Below are positions 22,604 to 33,271 of a stretch of 64,000 nucleotides of DNA, piece by piece; positions within the stretch are counted from its first letter, which is position 1; each line of letters opens with the position of its first letter. The stretch is taken from positions 198,508,935 to 198,572,934 of the forward strand of contig CP136061.1 of the NCBI GenBank assembly GCA_032622095.1. The letters run 5' to 3'. The notes under the pieces were generated by a model. That model did not search any database. It saw nothing but the letters and a program-made list of their open reading frames with translations, and was not told the origin of the DNA. The DNA is from Siphonodentalium dalli (Eukaryota; Mollusca; Scaphopoda; Gadilida; Siphonodentaliidae). Position numbers and translations under genes: made by a program.

Positions 22604-23222
22604 CTAGCCGATGAGCCCGACGTTGTCCAGGCTATTCAAAAACCAAATTTCAAGTCGATAGCTCTACCCGTTTCCGATATCTGGTCTGCGCATGCGCGAA
22701 GCTGGCGTCGCACGGGCTCGGCGACCCGATAAAATTCGTATCCGGGGCAAGATACATTCACATACCAAATTTCAAGTCGATAGCTCCACCCGTTTCCGAG
22801 ATCTGGTCTGCGCATGCGCGAAGCTGGCGTCGCACGAGCTCGGCGACCCGATAAAATTCGTATCCGGGGCAAGATACATTCACGTACCAAATTTCAAGTC
22901 GATAGCTCCACCCGTTTCCGAGATCTGGTCTGCGCATGCGCGAAGCTGGCGTCGCACGGGCTCGGCGACCCGATAAAATTCGTATCCGGGGCAAGATACA
23001 TTCACATAGCAAATTTCAAGTCGATAGCTCCACCCGTTTCCGAGATCTCGTCTGCGCATGGGCGCCGCACGGGCTCGCCAATACGACAACGTCGACCGCC
23101 TGGTCAAACTACACACACGTACCAAGTTTCGTCCCGATCGGTCGAGAATCGTAGATTTGTATAAATGACATACAGACAGACAGACAGACATACAGACAGA
23201 GGTCTTTAAAATATATATGAGA
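22604..23222 (+). repeat. Concatemer unit 4 (619 bp)
   Basis: Opens CTAGCCGATGAGCCCGACGT like unit 2 but keeps three full 122-bp repeats (for example, the open frames starting at 22692, 22814 and 22936 are spaced exactly 122 bp). It ends with (CAGA)n and AAATATATATGAGA, directly against satellite DNA. Confidence 0.8.
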
Positions 23223-24880
23223 TTTTCGGGTGGACCAACCCACCGCCCCCTTTATTTGGTCCAAATCGGTTCATAAATGCCCAAACGGCTATTGTTGCCA
23301 CTTTCGTAACCTCCTGTGGCAACCGCACGGGCTAGAGGGTTGTTGTGGTTTTCAATTATTATATTTTATTTTCGGGTGGGCCACCCTACCCCACTGTTTA
23401 TTTGGTCCAAATCGGTTCATAAATACCCAAACGGCTATGGTTGCCACATTCGCTACCTCTTGTGACAACCGCACGGGATAGATGGTTGCGATTTTCAGTT
23501 AATATATTTTATTTTCGGGTGGGCCACACCACCGCACCCTTTATTTGGACCAAATCGGTTCATAAATACCCAAACGGCTATGGTTGCCACTTTGGCCACC
23601 CCCTGTGGCAACCGCACGGGTAGAGGGTTGCGGTTTTTATTTACTATATTTTATTTTCGGGTGGGCCACACCACTGTACCATTTATTTGGTCCAAATCGG
23701 TTCATAAATGCCCAACGGCTATGGTTGTCACTTTGGCCACCTCCTGTGGCAACCGCACGGGCTAGTGGGTTGCGGTTTTCTGTTATAATATTTTATTTTC
23801 GGGTGGGCCACCCTACCGCACCCTTTTTTGGTCCAAATCGGTTCATAAATGCCCAAACGGCTATGGTTGCCACTTTGGCCATCTTCTGTGGCAACTGCAC
23901 GAACGAGAGGGTTGCGTTTTTAGGTTATTATATTTTATTTTCTGGTGGGCCACCCTACCGCACCCTTTATTTGGTCCAACTCGATTCATAAATACCCAAA
24001 CAGCAATGGTTGCCACTTTGGCAACCTCCTGTGGCAACCCCACGGGCTATGGTTGTCACTTTGGCCACCTCCTGTGGCAACCGCACGGGCTAGTGGGTTG
24101 CGGTTTTCTGTTATAATATTTTATTTTCGGGTGGGCCACCCTACCGCACCCTTTATTTGGTCCAAATCGGTTCATAAATGCCCAAACGGCTATGGTTGCC
24201 ACTTTGGCCACCTCCTGTGGCAACTGCATAGGCTAGAGGGTTGTGGTTTTCGGTTATTATATTTTATTTTCGGTGGGCCACCCTACCGCACCGTGTATTT
24301 GGTCAAAATCGGTTTATAAATACCCAAACGGCTATGATTGCCACTCTGGCCACACTCCTGTGGCAACCACACGAGCTAGAGGGTTGCGGTTTTCAGTTAT
24401 TATATTTTATTTTCGGATGTGCCACCCTACCACATCGTTTATTTGATCCAAATCGGTTCATAAATATCCAAACGGCTATGGTTGCCACTTTGGCCCCCTC
24501 CTGTGGCAACTGTATGGGCTAGAGGGTTGTTGCGTTTTTCAATTATTATATTTTATTTTCGGGTGGGCCACCCTACCCCACTGTTTATTTGGTACAAATC
24601 GGTTCATAAATAGCCAAACAGCTATGGTTGCCACTTTGGCCACCTCCTGTGGCAACCGCATGGGCTAGAGGGTTTCGGTTTGTTGTTATATCTTATTTTC
24701 GGGTGGGCCACCCCATCACACCATTTATTTGGTCCAAATCGGTTCATAAATGCCCAACGGCTATGGTTGACACTTTGGCCACCTCCTGTGGCAACCGCAC
24801 GGGCTTGAGGGTTGTTGATTTCGGTTGATGTGTATATTTTCGGGTGTGCCACCCTACCGCACCATTTATTTGGTCTTGGA
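23223..24880 (+). repeat. ~147-bp satellite, right block (~11 monomers)
   Basis: Same monomer and orientation as 18023-20387. Rare variants (AACTGCACGAACG, TTTTCTGGTGGGCC, AACAGCAATGG) shared by 23880-24030 and 19590-19760 show that a multi-monomer block was copied between the two sides. Confidence 0.95.
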
Positions 24881-24892
24881 ATCAATGGTGTG

Positions 24893-25030
24893 AATATTTA
24901 GATTGGCTTGGGGCCACCCTACAACACCCTTTGTGTGACCTAAATCAATCAGGGGTCCGAGAAATGGCATGGGTGACCTATTTGAACCCATCTGGATGGT
25001 GGCCATTTTAGATCTGGTGGGATTATGTTA
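24893..25030 (+). repeat. Right edge repeat of the satellite
   Basis: Partner of 17672-17815. It begins ATATTTAGATTGGCTTGGGG and ends near GGCCATTTTAGATCTGG. Confidence 0.7.
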
Positions 25031-25529
25031 AAGATAGTAGATTGTTCAAGTTATCATTCGGACAACACAAAATGGCAAAAATTAATTACCTCTACTCGTA
25101 CAGGTTTTTAAGTAAAAAAAAGAAAGAGGACATATTGCCAATATAAATCATTGAGTCATTGCCAATTTCGAACTTGACCTGCATTTTCTAATGATTATTA
25201 CTCAATTTATCATATCCGAACAACCTAAAATTATTATGTTCTAGTTGGAAAAGAGAAATACAACTCCATAAAAAATCAACCAAAATCATCGGGATGTGGA
25301 AATTTCCAAACTTGACATGCATCTGGCAGATACCAAAATGTCAAAGTAATCTGTTTCAAGAGTTTTGCTGAAGTTTTCATCAGGAAAACCCAAACATTTA
25401 CCTATGTCTTTTCAAATGTGATATACATACATTCAGACAATCCTAAAGCTAAGCATCCTAAGTTGAATAAAAGGTTGCTAGGTTGCACGGCCCTCATATA
25501 ATGTGACTTTATTTGATCTAGTGATCTTT
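25031..25529 (+). repeat. Diverged ~157-bp repeat sequence
   Basis: Contains ATTTCGAACTTGACCTGCAT, TTCCAAACTTGACATGCATC and, at 25460-25474, AAGTTGAATAAAAGG, words that define the better-preserved array at 26770-27760. I see no gene. Confidence 0.5.
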
Positions 25530-26620
25530 GGACCGGTCCGGTCCGGGGTCGAGGGGTGGACACTGGACCGGACCGGACCGCTTTTTGCCGCCGGTCCGGT
25601 ACTCTCCGGTCCACTATTTTACTTCAGTTATAATAAACTATCGCGAATATTATTGCGTATTTGCCGTCATATCAATTAGCAACGATGTATTGACGCATTC
25701 AAGTGGTTATTATCTATTAAATGTTTGATGCCATGCACGAAAACAATGTATAGATGTATGTTGTACATGTCACTTTCCTAATAATGAAAGTGCCAGTTTG
25801 GGCGGCCGCCTGCTTTGATGTCGCCGATTTCTGAATGAGTATGGAATTATTTGTCATAAACAGTGCAACATGGCATCAACTAATCAATTTGGATGGATAT
25901 CGAATCGAGTATTCTATTGTTTTTCACAGTTATAATTATCGAAGAAACTCGCAAAGCACATTACATAGTACATACACATTACAATTTACACAAGACAGTC
26001 ACTTTAATCCAATAGTATTATAGTAGTTCTATACTTAGGTATATAACTGTAATTGTCAGGACTATACAATCAGCCATCACAATCTCCAAGACTCCAATAT
26101 TTAATGTTGTAGTCATATTTAATAGGACAAATTTGTATAATTGTCATCAGTATAGTTATTTCATTTAAATTTCAATTTAATGAAAACAAGTATGATACGA
26201 ATCATGCATACAATCAGTTGAGTGACATGTTAGATTGTTTATAGCACATTCTGGCCCTACCTAGCAAAATATCTGTCCAATACATTTAATTAGTGCATGT
26301 TCGCATTACTAGAAATACTATTATCGTGCATCGTTCCCAGTATATCCCACCAGAGACTGACAATGATGCATACAATCGGCAAACAATGTGAGATTTAACA
26401 TATATGGACTCATTGAAATGCACTGAACTCAGTAACCTTATATAGTTTGTACAATACATAGTAAATACTTTGAGAAAACAGGGAATTAATTAACATATTG
26501 CCTATTATAGGTGGACCGGACCGTTTTGGACCGGTCCAGGCATGTGTACCGGACCGGAATGGCCTGGACCGGACTGGACCGCATTGGCAGTGGACCGGAC
26601 CACCCAAGGTCCGGTCCACA
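25530..26620. mobile_element. Element with GGACCGGTCC-rich ends
   Basis: 25530-25612 and 26513-26620 are dense in GGACCGG/CCGGTCC words, each block partly palindromic and GC-rich. They face each other across about 900 bp of AT-rich non-coding DNA. The element interrupts the ~157-bp repeat (AAGTTGAATAAAAGG on both sides), which supports an insertion. No target-site duplication is clear. The superfamily is unknown; a hAT-like non-autonomous element is one option. Confidence 0.55.
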
Positions 26621-26769
26621 TCAATAATTTGATCGGTTGCTATTTTAGAAATTAAACATTTAATTCTGCGAACAATAATTGAATAAAACGTGAACCAACT
26701 GTCTATGTTGTGAACATACTGTACATATTTGATTAGATATCATACCAGAATAATAATTGGCAAATTCTA

Positions 26770-27760
26770 AGTTGAATCAGTTGATATTTTTAAGTTGAAT
26801 AAAAGGATGTCCGGCCACAGTATCCCAAGAAAAATTGACTTCATTGGGGGCATCAGCTTTTCTGAAAAAAATAACAAGGACCCTAAATCTGATACTAAAT
26901 TTCAGAACAAAATGGATCATACCCATATACGAACTTGATTTGTATTTCGAGCTGATAAACTCATATACCAAATTTGACTCAGATATGATCACACAAACTA
27001 AAGTTATCATCTGGAATCCAGAAATTGACAGGATTCTAAGTCGTAAAAGGGCCATAACTCTCACAAAAATGGGCAGAGCAAACTCATATTCGAACCTGAC
27101 CTGTATTTTGGGCTGTTAGACTAAATTAGATTCAGATATGATCACACAAACTATTATTATTAAAGTTATCATCCGGAAACCAGAAATTAACAGGATTCTA
27201 TGTCGACAAAGTGTCCCCCGAAAAAGTGGCTTCATTTGGGGCATCAGCTTTTCTGAAAAAAATATCAAGGACCCTAAATCCGATACTATATTTCAGAACA
27301 ATCCAACCAGCTAGTGTCCCGTGAAATGGTGGATAATAAACTATCATACTAAATTTGATTCAGATATGATCACAAAAACTAAAGTTATCATCCGGAAACC
27401 AGAAATTTACACGATTCTAAGTCGAAAAAGGGCCATAACTCTCGCAAAAATGGGCGGAGCAAACCCATATTCAAACTTGACCTGTATATATGGCTGATAA
27501 ACTCACATACCAAATTTAGTTCAGATATGATCACACAAACTGAAGTTATCATCCGGAAACCAGAAAATTACAAGATTCTAAGTCGAAAAAGTGCCATAAC
27601 TCTCGCAAAAATGGGCGGAGCAAACCTATATTCGAACTTGATCTTTATTTTGGTCTGATAAACTCACATATCAAATTTGGTTCAGATATGATCACACAAA
27701 CTGAAGTTATCATCCGGAAACCAAAAATTACAAGATTCTAAGTTGAATAAAAGGTCGGTA
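26770..27760 (+). repeat. ~157-bp tandem repeat array
   Basis: CAGATATGATCACA recurs at 26980, 27133, 27361, 27522 and 27683 (spacing 153, 228, 161, 161). The unit also contains GGGCCATAACTCTCGCAAAA, ATGGGCGGAGCAAAC, CGAACTTGACCTGTATTTTG and AAGTTATCATCCGGAAACCA. The 228-bp interval carries an extra CTTCATTTGGGGCATCAGCT block also found at 26840. Similar 'gggccataactctg' repeats are, to my recollection, common in bivalve genomes. Confidence 0.85.
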
Positions 27761-28679
27761 GACCTCATGTCCGCCTCTAAGTGTCGGCTTGATACAACCG
27801 TTGTTTGCGCATAAAAACCTGTCTTCGAACAGCATTCCTCTGTTTTCGGGTATTACAAATCAACAAATTAGATATATTCTGCATGTGTATATAAGATAAC
27901 TGAAATGCACTAGGCTATTTGAAATATGAAATCATACTCTGTTTTGATACATTTCGGTCAAGATCAGGGAATTAAGTTATGTCGGTAAATAGGTGAGCTA
28001 ATTATATACGGAACTTGTATGTCATATAAAAACTTATTCAAGTCATTATAGAAAAATAAAAGGACTTTGTCTTACTTATGCGCAAATAATTCAAAACATC
28101 TTATAGTCTTTTTGCTTCGAGTAATTATCGAACCCTTTTTATCCTTGATTTCAAACAAAATATACATAAGTTGAATACTCAAATGAGCCATGTCCTGTTA
28201 GCAACAAAATTTATCGAGTGGTCGCCCTTGTTCAGGATTTGTACCGGGAATTCTGAACATTTATATGTGAAATATAACCCATTCTTCGTTTCGTAAAAGA
28301 AAGAGTAAACGGGGGCATAATAACCATATACATGACATGTAATTTGCTACAAATATGCTTGGAACTGAAATTACCAAATTTGAGAAAATATCTATGCACA
28401 TCTTGGGTTCGATATTTCCAACTGGTAAATCAACTTAATCAAGCTAACCAACTGTCGCAATTTCTCAACATGTACACATAAAATTCCCATGTGTTCTCGG
28501 CCATGTGACTGGGAGTAGGAACAATGAGCTCATTGTGGTTTATAATCTCTTTTGTGTGGAATATCAAACTATATGAAGTCAAACATGAAATTTCCAACTG
28601 TCTGTTTCTTATCCCAAAGTCATGGAGGTTACACCCGCCCCTTCAAAAAACACACACCACTGTCCCTAATATTACTCAC
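27761..28679. other. Intronic DNA, nothing supported
   Basis: AT-rich sequence downstream (minus sense) of the TSP1 exon. No further TSP1-type exon or tandem repeat is seen. Confidence 0.4.
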
Positions 28680-28835
28680 CGTGACACTTTCCCGGGTTGC
28701 ATGTTTTTACTGTCTCATTTTGATCTGAACCCTTACACCCGAACGGGGGGAAACATGTCCGACTTCTTTTCATCACGCCGTTCCCACAGGGTGAACTGCA
28801 GTGGCCAAATTGTGACCAATCCGACCACCTGGCAC
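28680..28835 (-). CDS. Thrombospondin type-1 repeat exon (TSP1-d)
   Basis: A 156-bp exon on the minus strand. The acceptor is TTTGCAG (AG at 28837-28836) and the donor GTGAGT (28679-28674); it is phase 1 at both ends, giving 52 codons. The peptide starts ARWSDWSQFGHCSSPCGNG and continues with RSRTC and CNPGKC. This is the WxxWxxC-xxxCGxG-RxRxC signature of the TSP1 repeat, a ~50-60 residue extracellular three-strand fold with six cysteines. TSP1 repeats occur in thrombospondins, ADAMTS proteases, hemicentins and many invertebrate matrix proteins. Symmetric 1-1 phase is the usual form of shuffled extracellular modules. It is the most downstream TSP1 exon I can find. Confidence 0.9.
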
Positions 28836-29953
28836 CTGCAAATGGATTACATGTCGGGTATAAATATGGCGTGCGTGTATATGTATGATAGCACGGTAGG
28901 CACACATGAAACACAGGAATGTATATATTATATACCTGGCGGAGGTTCTAACGGCATTAGTTTTTTCAAAATTTTGCTTTAAACAAATTTAATTAAATAA
29001 ATAAACAAAAACACATGCACACATTAAAATAAACTAAGAATAAAATAAATGTGAATATTTAGGTTCAATATGAACCTATTTGCAGACCAAATGTGAGCTC
29101 TATATATTACGTGTTTTCATTGTGGCCCGCGCCATTCAACAGAATACTGGGTATAAGTCCATCATGACCTATCTCCTATGAGCTTGTACGCACTACTTTT
29201 TTCCGCTTTGGACACTGCTTTAAACAAAAGCCAGATTGCCTGGAGTCGAACAGGACATCGCCAGATGACCCCTCCACTGCATAGGTAAATACAAAAATGG
29301 TGATATATCAGGGGGTCCGTAAAAATGTTGCGAGACGTGGGGGTGTTTTTTTTTTACATTGCCATTTTTTTACACCCACCCACCCTTTCTTGCATTTTTT
29401 TTTTCATAAAATTTTAGACACCAACCCCAAAACCCCAACGCTTTATGTTGGTCCCCTCTGTAAAAACGACCAACCGCTATATATTGGTCCATTCTTTGAA
29501 AGGCCAAATTAAATGTTACTTCCTGTTTACAAACATGTACAAGACAAATATTTTCTTGGCTGATAATTATGCGATAATCAGCAGTAATCAGCGATAATCT
29601 CAACTAAATTGAACTCTAAGCAATCAACAAAGGTAGAATATGATGTGATTATATTGGTAAATTTATAACCCAGCCTATTCATCTGTGTGAGTAGATGAAA
29701 AATATGTTGAATCCCCTGGAATGACAACAAAAAATAACTGGGGCCAGTGTTAGGGCCTATAATAGAATACAAAATTACACAAAATTAAATTTATCTTTTT
29801 TTCAGACATCAACCATGCAGCATCAACTAGTAGGCCTAGAGTCTATAGTAATACCAAAAAGGAAAATGTGCATATGAATTAGCTTTTATATATGCCTGCA
29901 TGACCACCGACCCGACCTCGCATTACGACTTATGACTAGGCCTAAAATATTGT
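28836..29953. other. Intron; pyrimidine-rich repeat fragment at ~29330-29480
   Basis: 29330-29450 has T9-T10 runs and CACCCACCCACCC. Read on the minus strand it resembles the GGGGTGGGTGGG plus AAAAAA stretches of the 3.73-kb duplication (9380-9480). No exon is supported. Confidence 0.45.
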
Positions 29954-29957
29954 TTAA

Positions 29958-30280
29958 CCCTTTGAGTTTGAACGCGGATGGTCAATTTAGTGCCAAATCC
30001 ATATACACGGATGTGCACTTTAGTGGCATGTGACCGTGGAGATGAGGTCACAGTAAGCGTACGTCATTGTGTTGGTGCAGGGAAGATAACTCCAATTTGG
30101 TCTTCTGTTTACAGTATACCGGCTGTACTCTTGATTTACTATTATATGTCTACCTGTGTCTACTATATATTATTAACTATACATTATTCTGATACACTGA
30201 GAATACCGGCAGTTATTTGAACGAGTGTGAGCCCCGCGCCAGGGTGCTACTAATGCTCTGGGGCCATAGTGTTCAAAGGG
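29958..30280. mobile_element. piggyBac-like MITE, 323 bp, TTAA target sites
   Basis: TTAA at 29954-29957 and 30281-30284 flank inverted termini: left CCCTTTGAGTTTGAAC, right (reverse complement) CCCTTTGAACACTATGG. TTAA duplications and CCC-starting termini are characteristic of the piggyBac superfamily. It encodes no transposase, so it must have been mobilised in trans. Confidence 0.8.
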
Positions 30281-30284
30281 TTAA

Positions 30285-31750
30285 AAATAAAATCAGTTGC
30301 TCTGCGTTGAGTGTCACATGGCCATAATTGTATCACATATGCTGATATGCAATCAATTTTAGTGTACCAACACTGATACAAATACTTATTTCATACATTA
30401 CACTCATGCATAACTGTATGAATAAAGAGTATAAGAATTATTGTAATTAATATTCTGTCATGAGTTGTTAGCTGATATTGTCAGACTGCATTAATTTCAA
30501 CCTACCCTAGAGCTATTTGAAGTATTTTTGTTATTGAACTACACCGTGAACTAGACAATTTTCATTATAAAAACTGCCAAGCAAGCTGAAACAGACCCAC
30601 CCCCACAATATTCACTATTTTTCCATTTGATATCCACTTATGGGGGTAATTATAACAATATTGAATGTATTAGTGCTTCTCATATTGCAACAAGCCACAA
30701 CATATAAAAAAATATGTTTAAAACAGTTGATAATATGTCAATGAAAAAAAAATGCAAAAAAAGTGGTCAAAAACTGTTTCCGGCCTCGGGTACCCCCCCC
30801 CCCCCCCCCACCCCCCCCCCCCCCCCCCATACATCACGTATCGTAAAAAAAATAATTCGGCCCCCCTGAATATATACCTTTAATTTGTTTTTAAGAAGAT
30901 TATTGACCAACTTGTGATAAAGCTTTCTCTGAATCGACAATAGTTTAATAACACTGATAGGCTTATGTTGGACACTGGTCTGCCTCTATAATATGTCCGA
31001 TAGGGCGCGTGCCGTTGGACAGTGTGATATAATCATGTCAGTTCCGTTGGATAGTCGAGGCGAACTTCATTTACGCCGTGCAACGTCGACGTCGTTTGAA
31101 TCCATCGTATACGTAATCAGAATCAAAATACAAAACTCCATGCAGGGTTTATCTTCGTTGATAACTTGATACTGGCGACATTTTACCCGCATGTGGTGGA
31201 CTTCCACGACATCAATATATGATATATACCGTACTAAGCGAACAGATCCACATGTTGCCCTTTAGCACACAAAATATCGAAAAACAGTTGTGTAATTTCG
31301 TATCTTGCGTTTGGAAAGTCACACTAAAATCAAAGAACTATATGTATCGATACAATGTCGTTTTGTTCTCCGATTATTTTAACACCAAATTCTAGACGCA
31401 CATGGGCAACAGCATGCATGGCAAACATAAGAGTTCTAATTTGCTGCCATTTTGCTGAGAAGCGTGCGCAAAATCGTCAGCAAAGCTACCGCTCTAATTC
31501 TCCATTCTGTCAATACATTTTTCGTTGTGCGGGAATTGTTCAGCCACTTTGGCTGAAAAAACCCAACACTCAAATATAGAAACCACAGACTGGTACCCAG
31601 CCGGAGACAGAGTCAGAAAGGAATTATGAGTGTTGCTCTGGTAGAGATTGTCAAGGATGGGAGGATGTGATTCTTGGAACAAGCGTGTAATATACGTTTA
31701 CACTCTTTACCCATGCACAATTTCCCCAGGAACAATATTCTCACTCATGT
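30285..31750. other. Intronic DNA with a long poly-C tract (30793-30828)
   Basis: A C17-A-C18 run at 30793-30828 is the only strong feature. The flanking AAAAAAGTGGTCAAAAACTG and the C run may belong to a degraded interspersed repeat. No exon is supported. Confidence 0.5.
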
Positions 31751-31780
31751 TTAACCCTTTACCCAACAGAACGGCCCTGT

Positions 31781-31848
31781 GCCAATGCATTCTCTTATAT
31801 ATGCGAGTCGACCATAGGTCGCCTCGCATATATAAGAGAATGCATGGG
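31781..31848. repeat. Palindromic hairpin 'a' of the MITE
   Basis: CCAATGCATTCTCTTATATA then TGCGAG pairs with CTCGCATATATAAGAGAATG plus CATGG, around a GACCATAGGTC loop that is itself palindromic. Confidence 0.9.
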
Positions 31849-31992
31849 CTTAACACATATTAAAAATGATAAAATGGTCAAAGAATGCAGACAAATATAT
31901 ATTTTTTTTTTTTTAAATGTAAGAAAAAATTATAAAATTGTTAAAGAATGTAAGAAAAAATGGTAAAGAGTTTTAAAAAAAGATTTTTTTTA

Positions 31993-32064
31993 GGCCAATG
32001 CATTCTCTTATATATGGGAGGCGACCTATGGTCGACTCGCATATATAAGAGAATGCATTAGCAC
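31993..32064. repeat. Palindromic hairpin 'b' of the MITE, inverted copy of 'a'
   Basis: Same stem, with the loop read as GCGACCTATGGTCGAC, that is, the reverse of hairpin 'a'. One arm has TGGGAG where 'a' has TGCGAG. Confidence 0.9.
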
Positions 32065-32493
32065 AGGGCATAACTGTAACAATCACAATGTGGTCAATGA
32101 ACCGGTTCCAATTATATCCATATTTGTATGGTGTTATTGAGACAGACCGAAGATATTTTAGGCTGTTGAAGCTTTATTTGGGCGTTTTTGGCCGTTTTGT
32201 TGGGCAAAGGGTTAAACGACCATGCACCATTCGATCTACCAAATCCTGCCTATACGTAATTTGTAAGAAGTTATGATATTGCAGTATATTAACAAATAAA
32301 CGAAACATTGATATACCGGCTTCATATGCTCTGAAAAATAGTTTCCAAGGTCACAGACGTTTCCAGCTGTTATATATGTGTTTCGCACATAACTGAAAGA
32401 AACGCTCTTTATTTCAACAATATCAGGAATAGATTAACACGGAACACTCTGTTCTGTTCCATGCCGTGCAAATGCTCGTAGAATTGTAGTTAA

Positions 32494-32941
32494 CCCTTTG
32501 AGTGCCACGGGCCGATCCCATCGGCCCTAATTTACGGTGTGTAAAATCGGCCCTTTTTTTTTTAGAATTAATTTTTTGTTGGGTTGAATTTGTTTTTGGT
32601 ATGCTTACGCATGCTATAGCGAATTTAAAAACAAACTGGATAACACCTTAGGGGCATGTTATAACTCAAAACCAAGTATTCATAGTAATAATTTTGATGC
32701 CCATAAAAAACATAAGATTCCCTGGCACTAAACCTACTAAATAAGTCTGTTAAAGAATATAAGAAATAATTATTAAAATTGTAAAAAATTCTAAAAAATA
32801 ATAACAAAAGATAAAAAATTGTTAGGCCAATGCATTCTCTTATATATGCGAGGCGACCTATGGTCGACTCGCATATATAAGAGAATGCATTGGCACAGGG
32901 TATATGGGTTGATACAAAATTCGGACCTGGCACTCAAAGGG
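32494..32941. mobile_element. piggyBac-like MITE, 448 bp
   Basis: TTAA at 32490-32493 and 32942-32945. Termini are CCCTTTGAGTGCCACGG and, inverted, CCCTTTGAGTGCCAGG. A GGGCCGATCCCATCGGCCC hairpin lies at the left end and one copy of the ATGCATTCTCTTATATATGC hairpin (32823-32896) at the right. It belongs to the same broad family as 31755-32211 but has a different terminal subtype. Confidence 0.85.
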
Positions 32942-33133
32942 TTAAAGTACTTATCGACCTATTCCGATACCGGGGGAAATTAAATAACGAATATTATCAT
33001 TTTGGAACGCAAACTGCCAAGTGGTTTTAAATAATAAATACGCCTAATACACGTGTATAAATTAGATGCGTGAAAAATAGTTCTCCGCGATATATCACAA
33101 TGTTTATTTGCTTGGTATCGCATATATACACAC

Positions 33134-33271
33134 CCACACACGTCATGACACACTGGCTGGGCGCATCCGTACTACTGCCATCACATTGTCCTGTGCACGT
33201 TCTGCGCCTCTCTCGTATGCCCAGGCCACATGACACACTGCAATCACCCTGTGACCACTGCGACCATATGC
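33134..33271 (-). CDS. Thrombospondin type-1 repeat exon (TSP1-c)
   Basis: A 138-bp minus-strand exon, phase 1-1, 46 codons. The acceptor is AATTACAG (AG at 33273-33272); the donor GTGTGT starts at 33133. The peptide begins GIWSQWSQGDCSVSCGLGIR, then a RERRRTC stretch, a CTGQC-type segment and QCVMTC. All six expected TSP1 cysteines and the two W-S-x-W tryptophans are present. It lies 4.3 kb upstream (minus sense) of the next TSP1 exon. The weak GTGTGT donor is its only unusual feature; an alternative donor slightly downstream would lengthen the exon. Confidence 0.88.

Larger units (their letters stand above)
20388..23222 (+). mobile_element. Insertion in the satellite: four CTAG-headed units in tandem
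   Basis: Satellite sequence stops after TATATTTAA (20387) and resumes with TTTTCGGGTGGACC (23223), as in the uninterrupted monomer at about 19960. The 2835-bp insert is a head-to-tail series of four units, each opening with CTAG and closing with a tract such as AAATATATATGAGA, usually preceded by (CAGA)n or (CA)n. There is no ORF with a recognisable transposase or RT. The '...cgaaatcggct...cacagacac...' style tail resembles 3' ends of non-autonomous non-LTR elements. CTAG also meets the CTRR rule for Helitron 3' ends, but a TC 5' end is not evident. Class is unresolved. Confidence 0.75.
31755..32211. mobile_element. piggyBac-like MITE, 457 bp, with two inner hairpins
   Basis: TTAA at 31751-31754 and 32212-32215. 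Termini are CCCTTTACCCAACAGAACGG and, inverted, CCCTTTGCCCAACAAAACGG (20 of the first 22 positions match). Inside lie two self-complementary blocks (31781-31848 and 31993-32064) that are also inverted copies of each other, separated by an A/T-rich stretch. Confidence 0.85.

Noticed and set aside
20851-23164. Basic ORFs with repeated SSTRFRDLVCACAKLASHGL-like units
   Set aside because: They follow the 122-bp repeats of the concatemer. Overlapping frames on the opposite strand are equally long.
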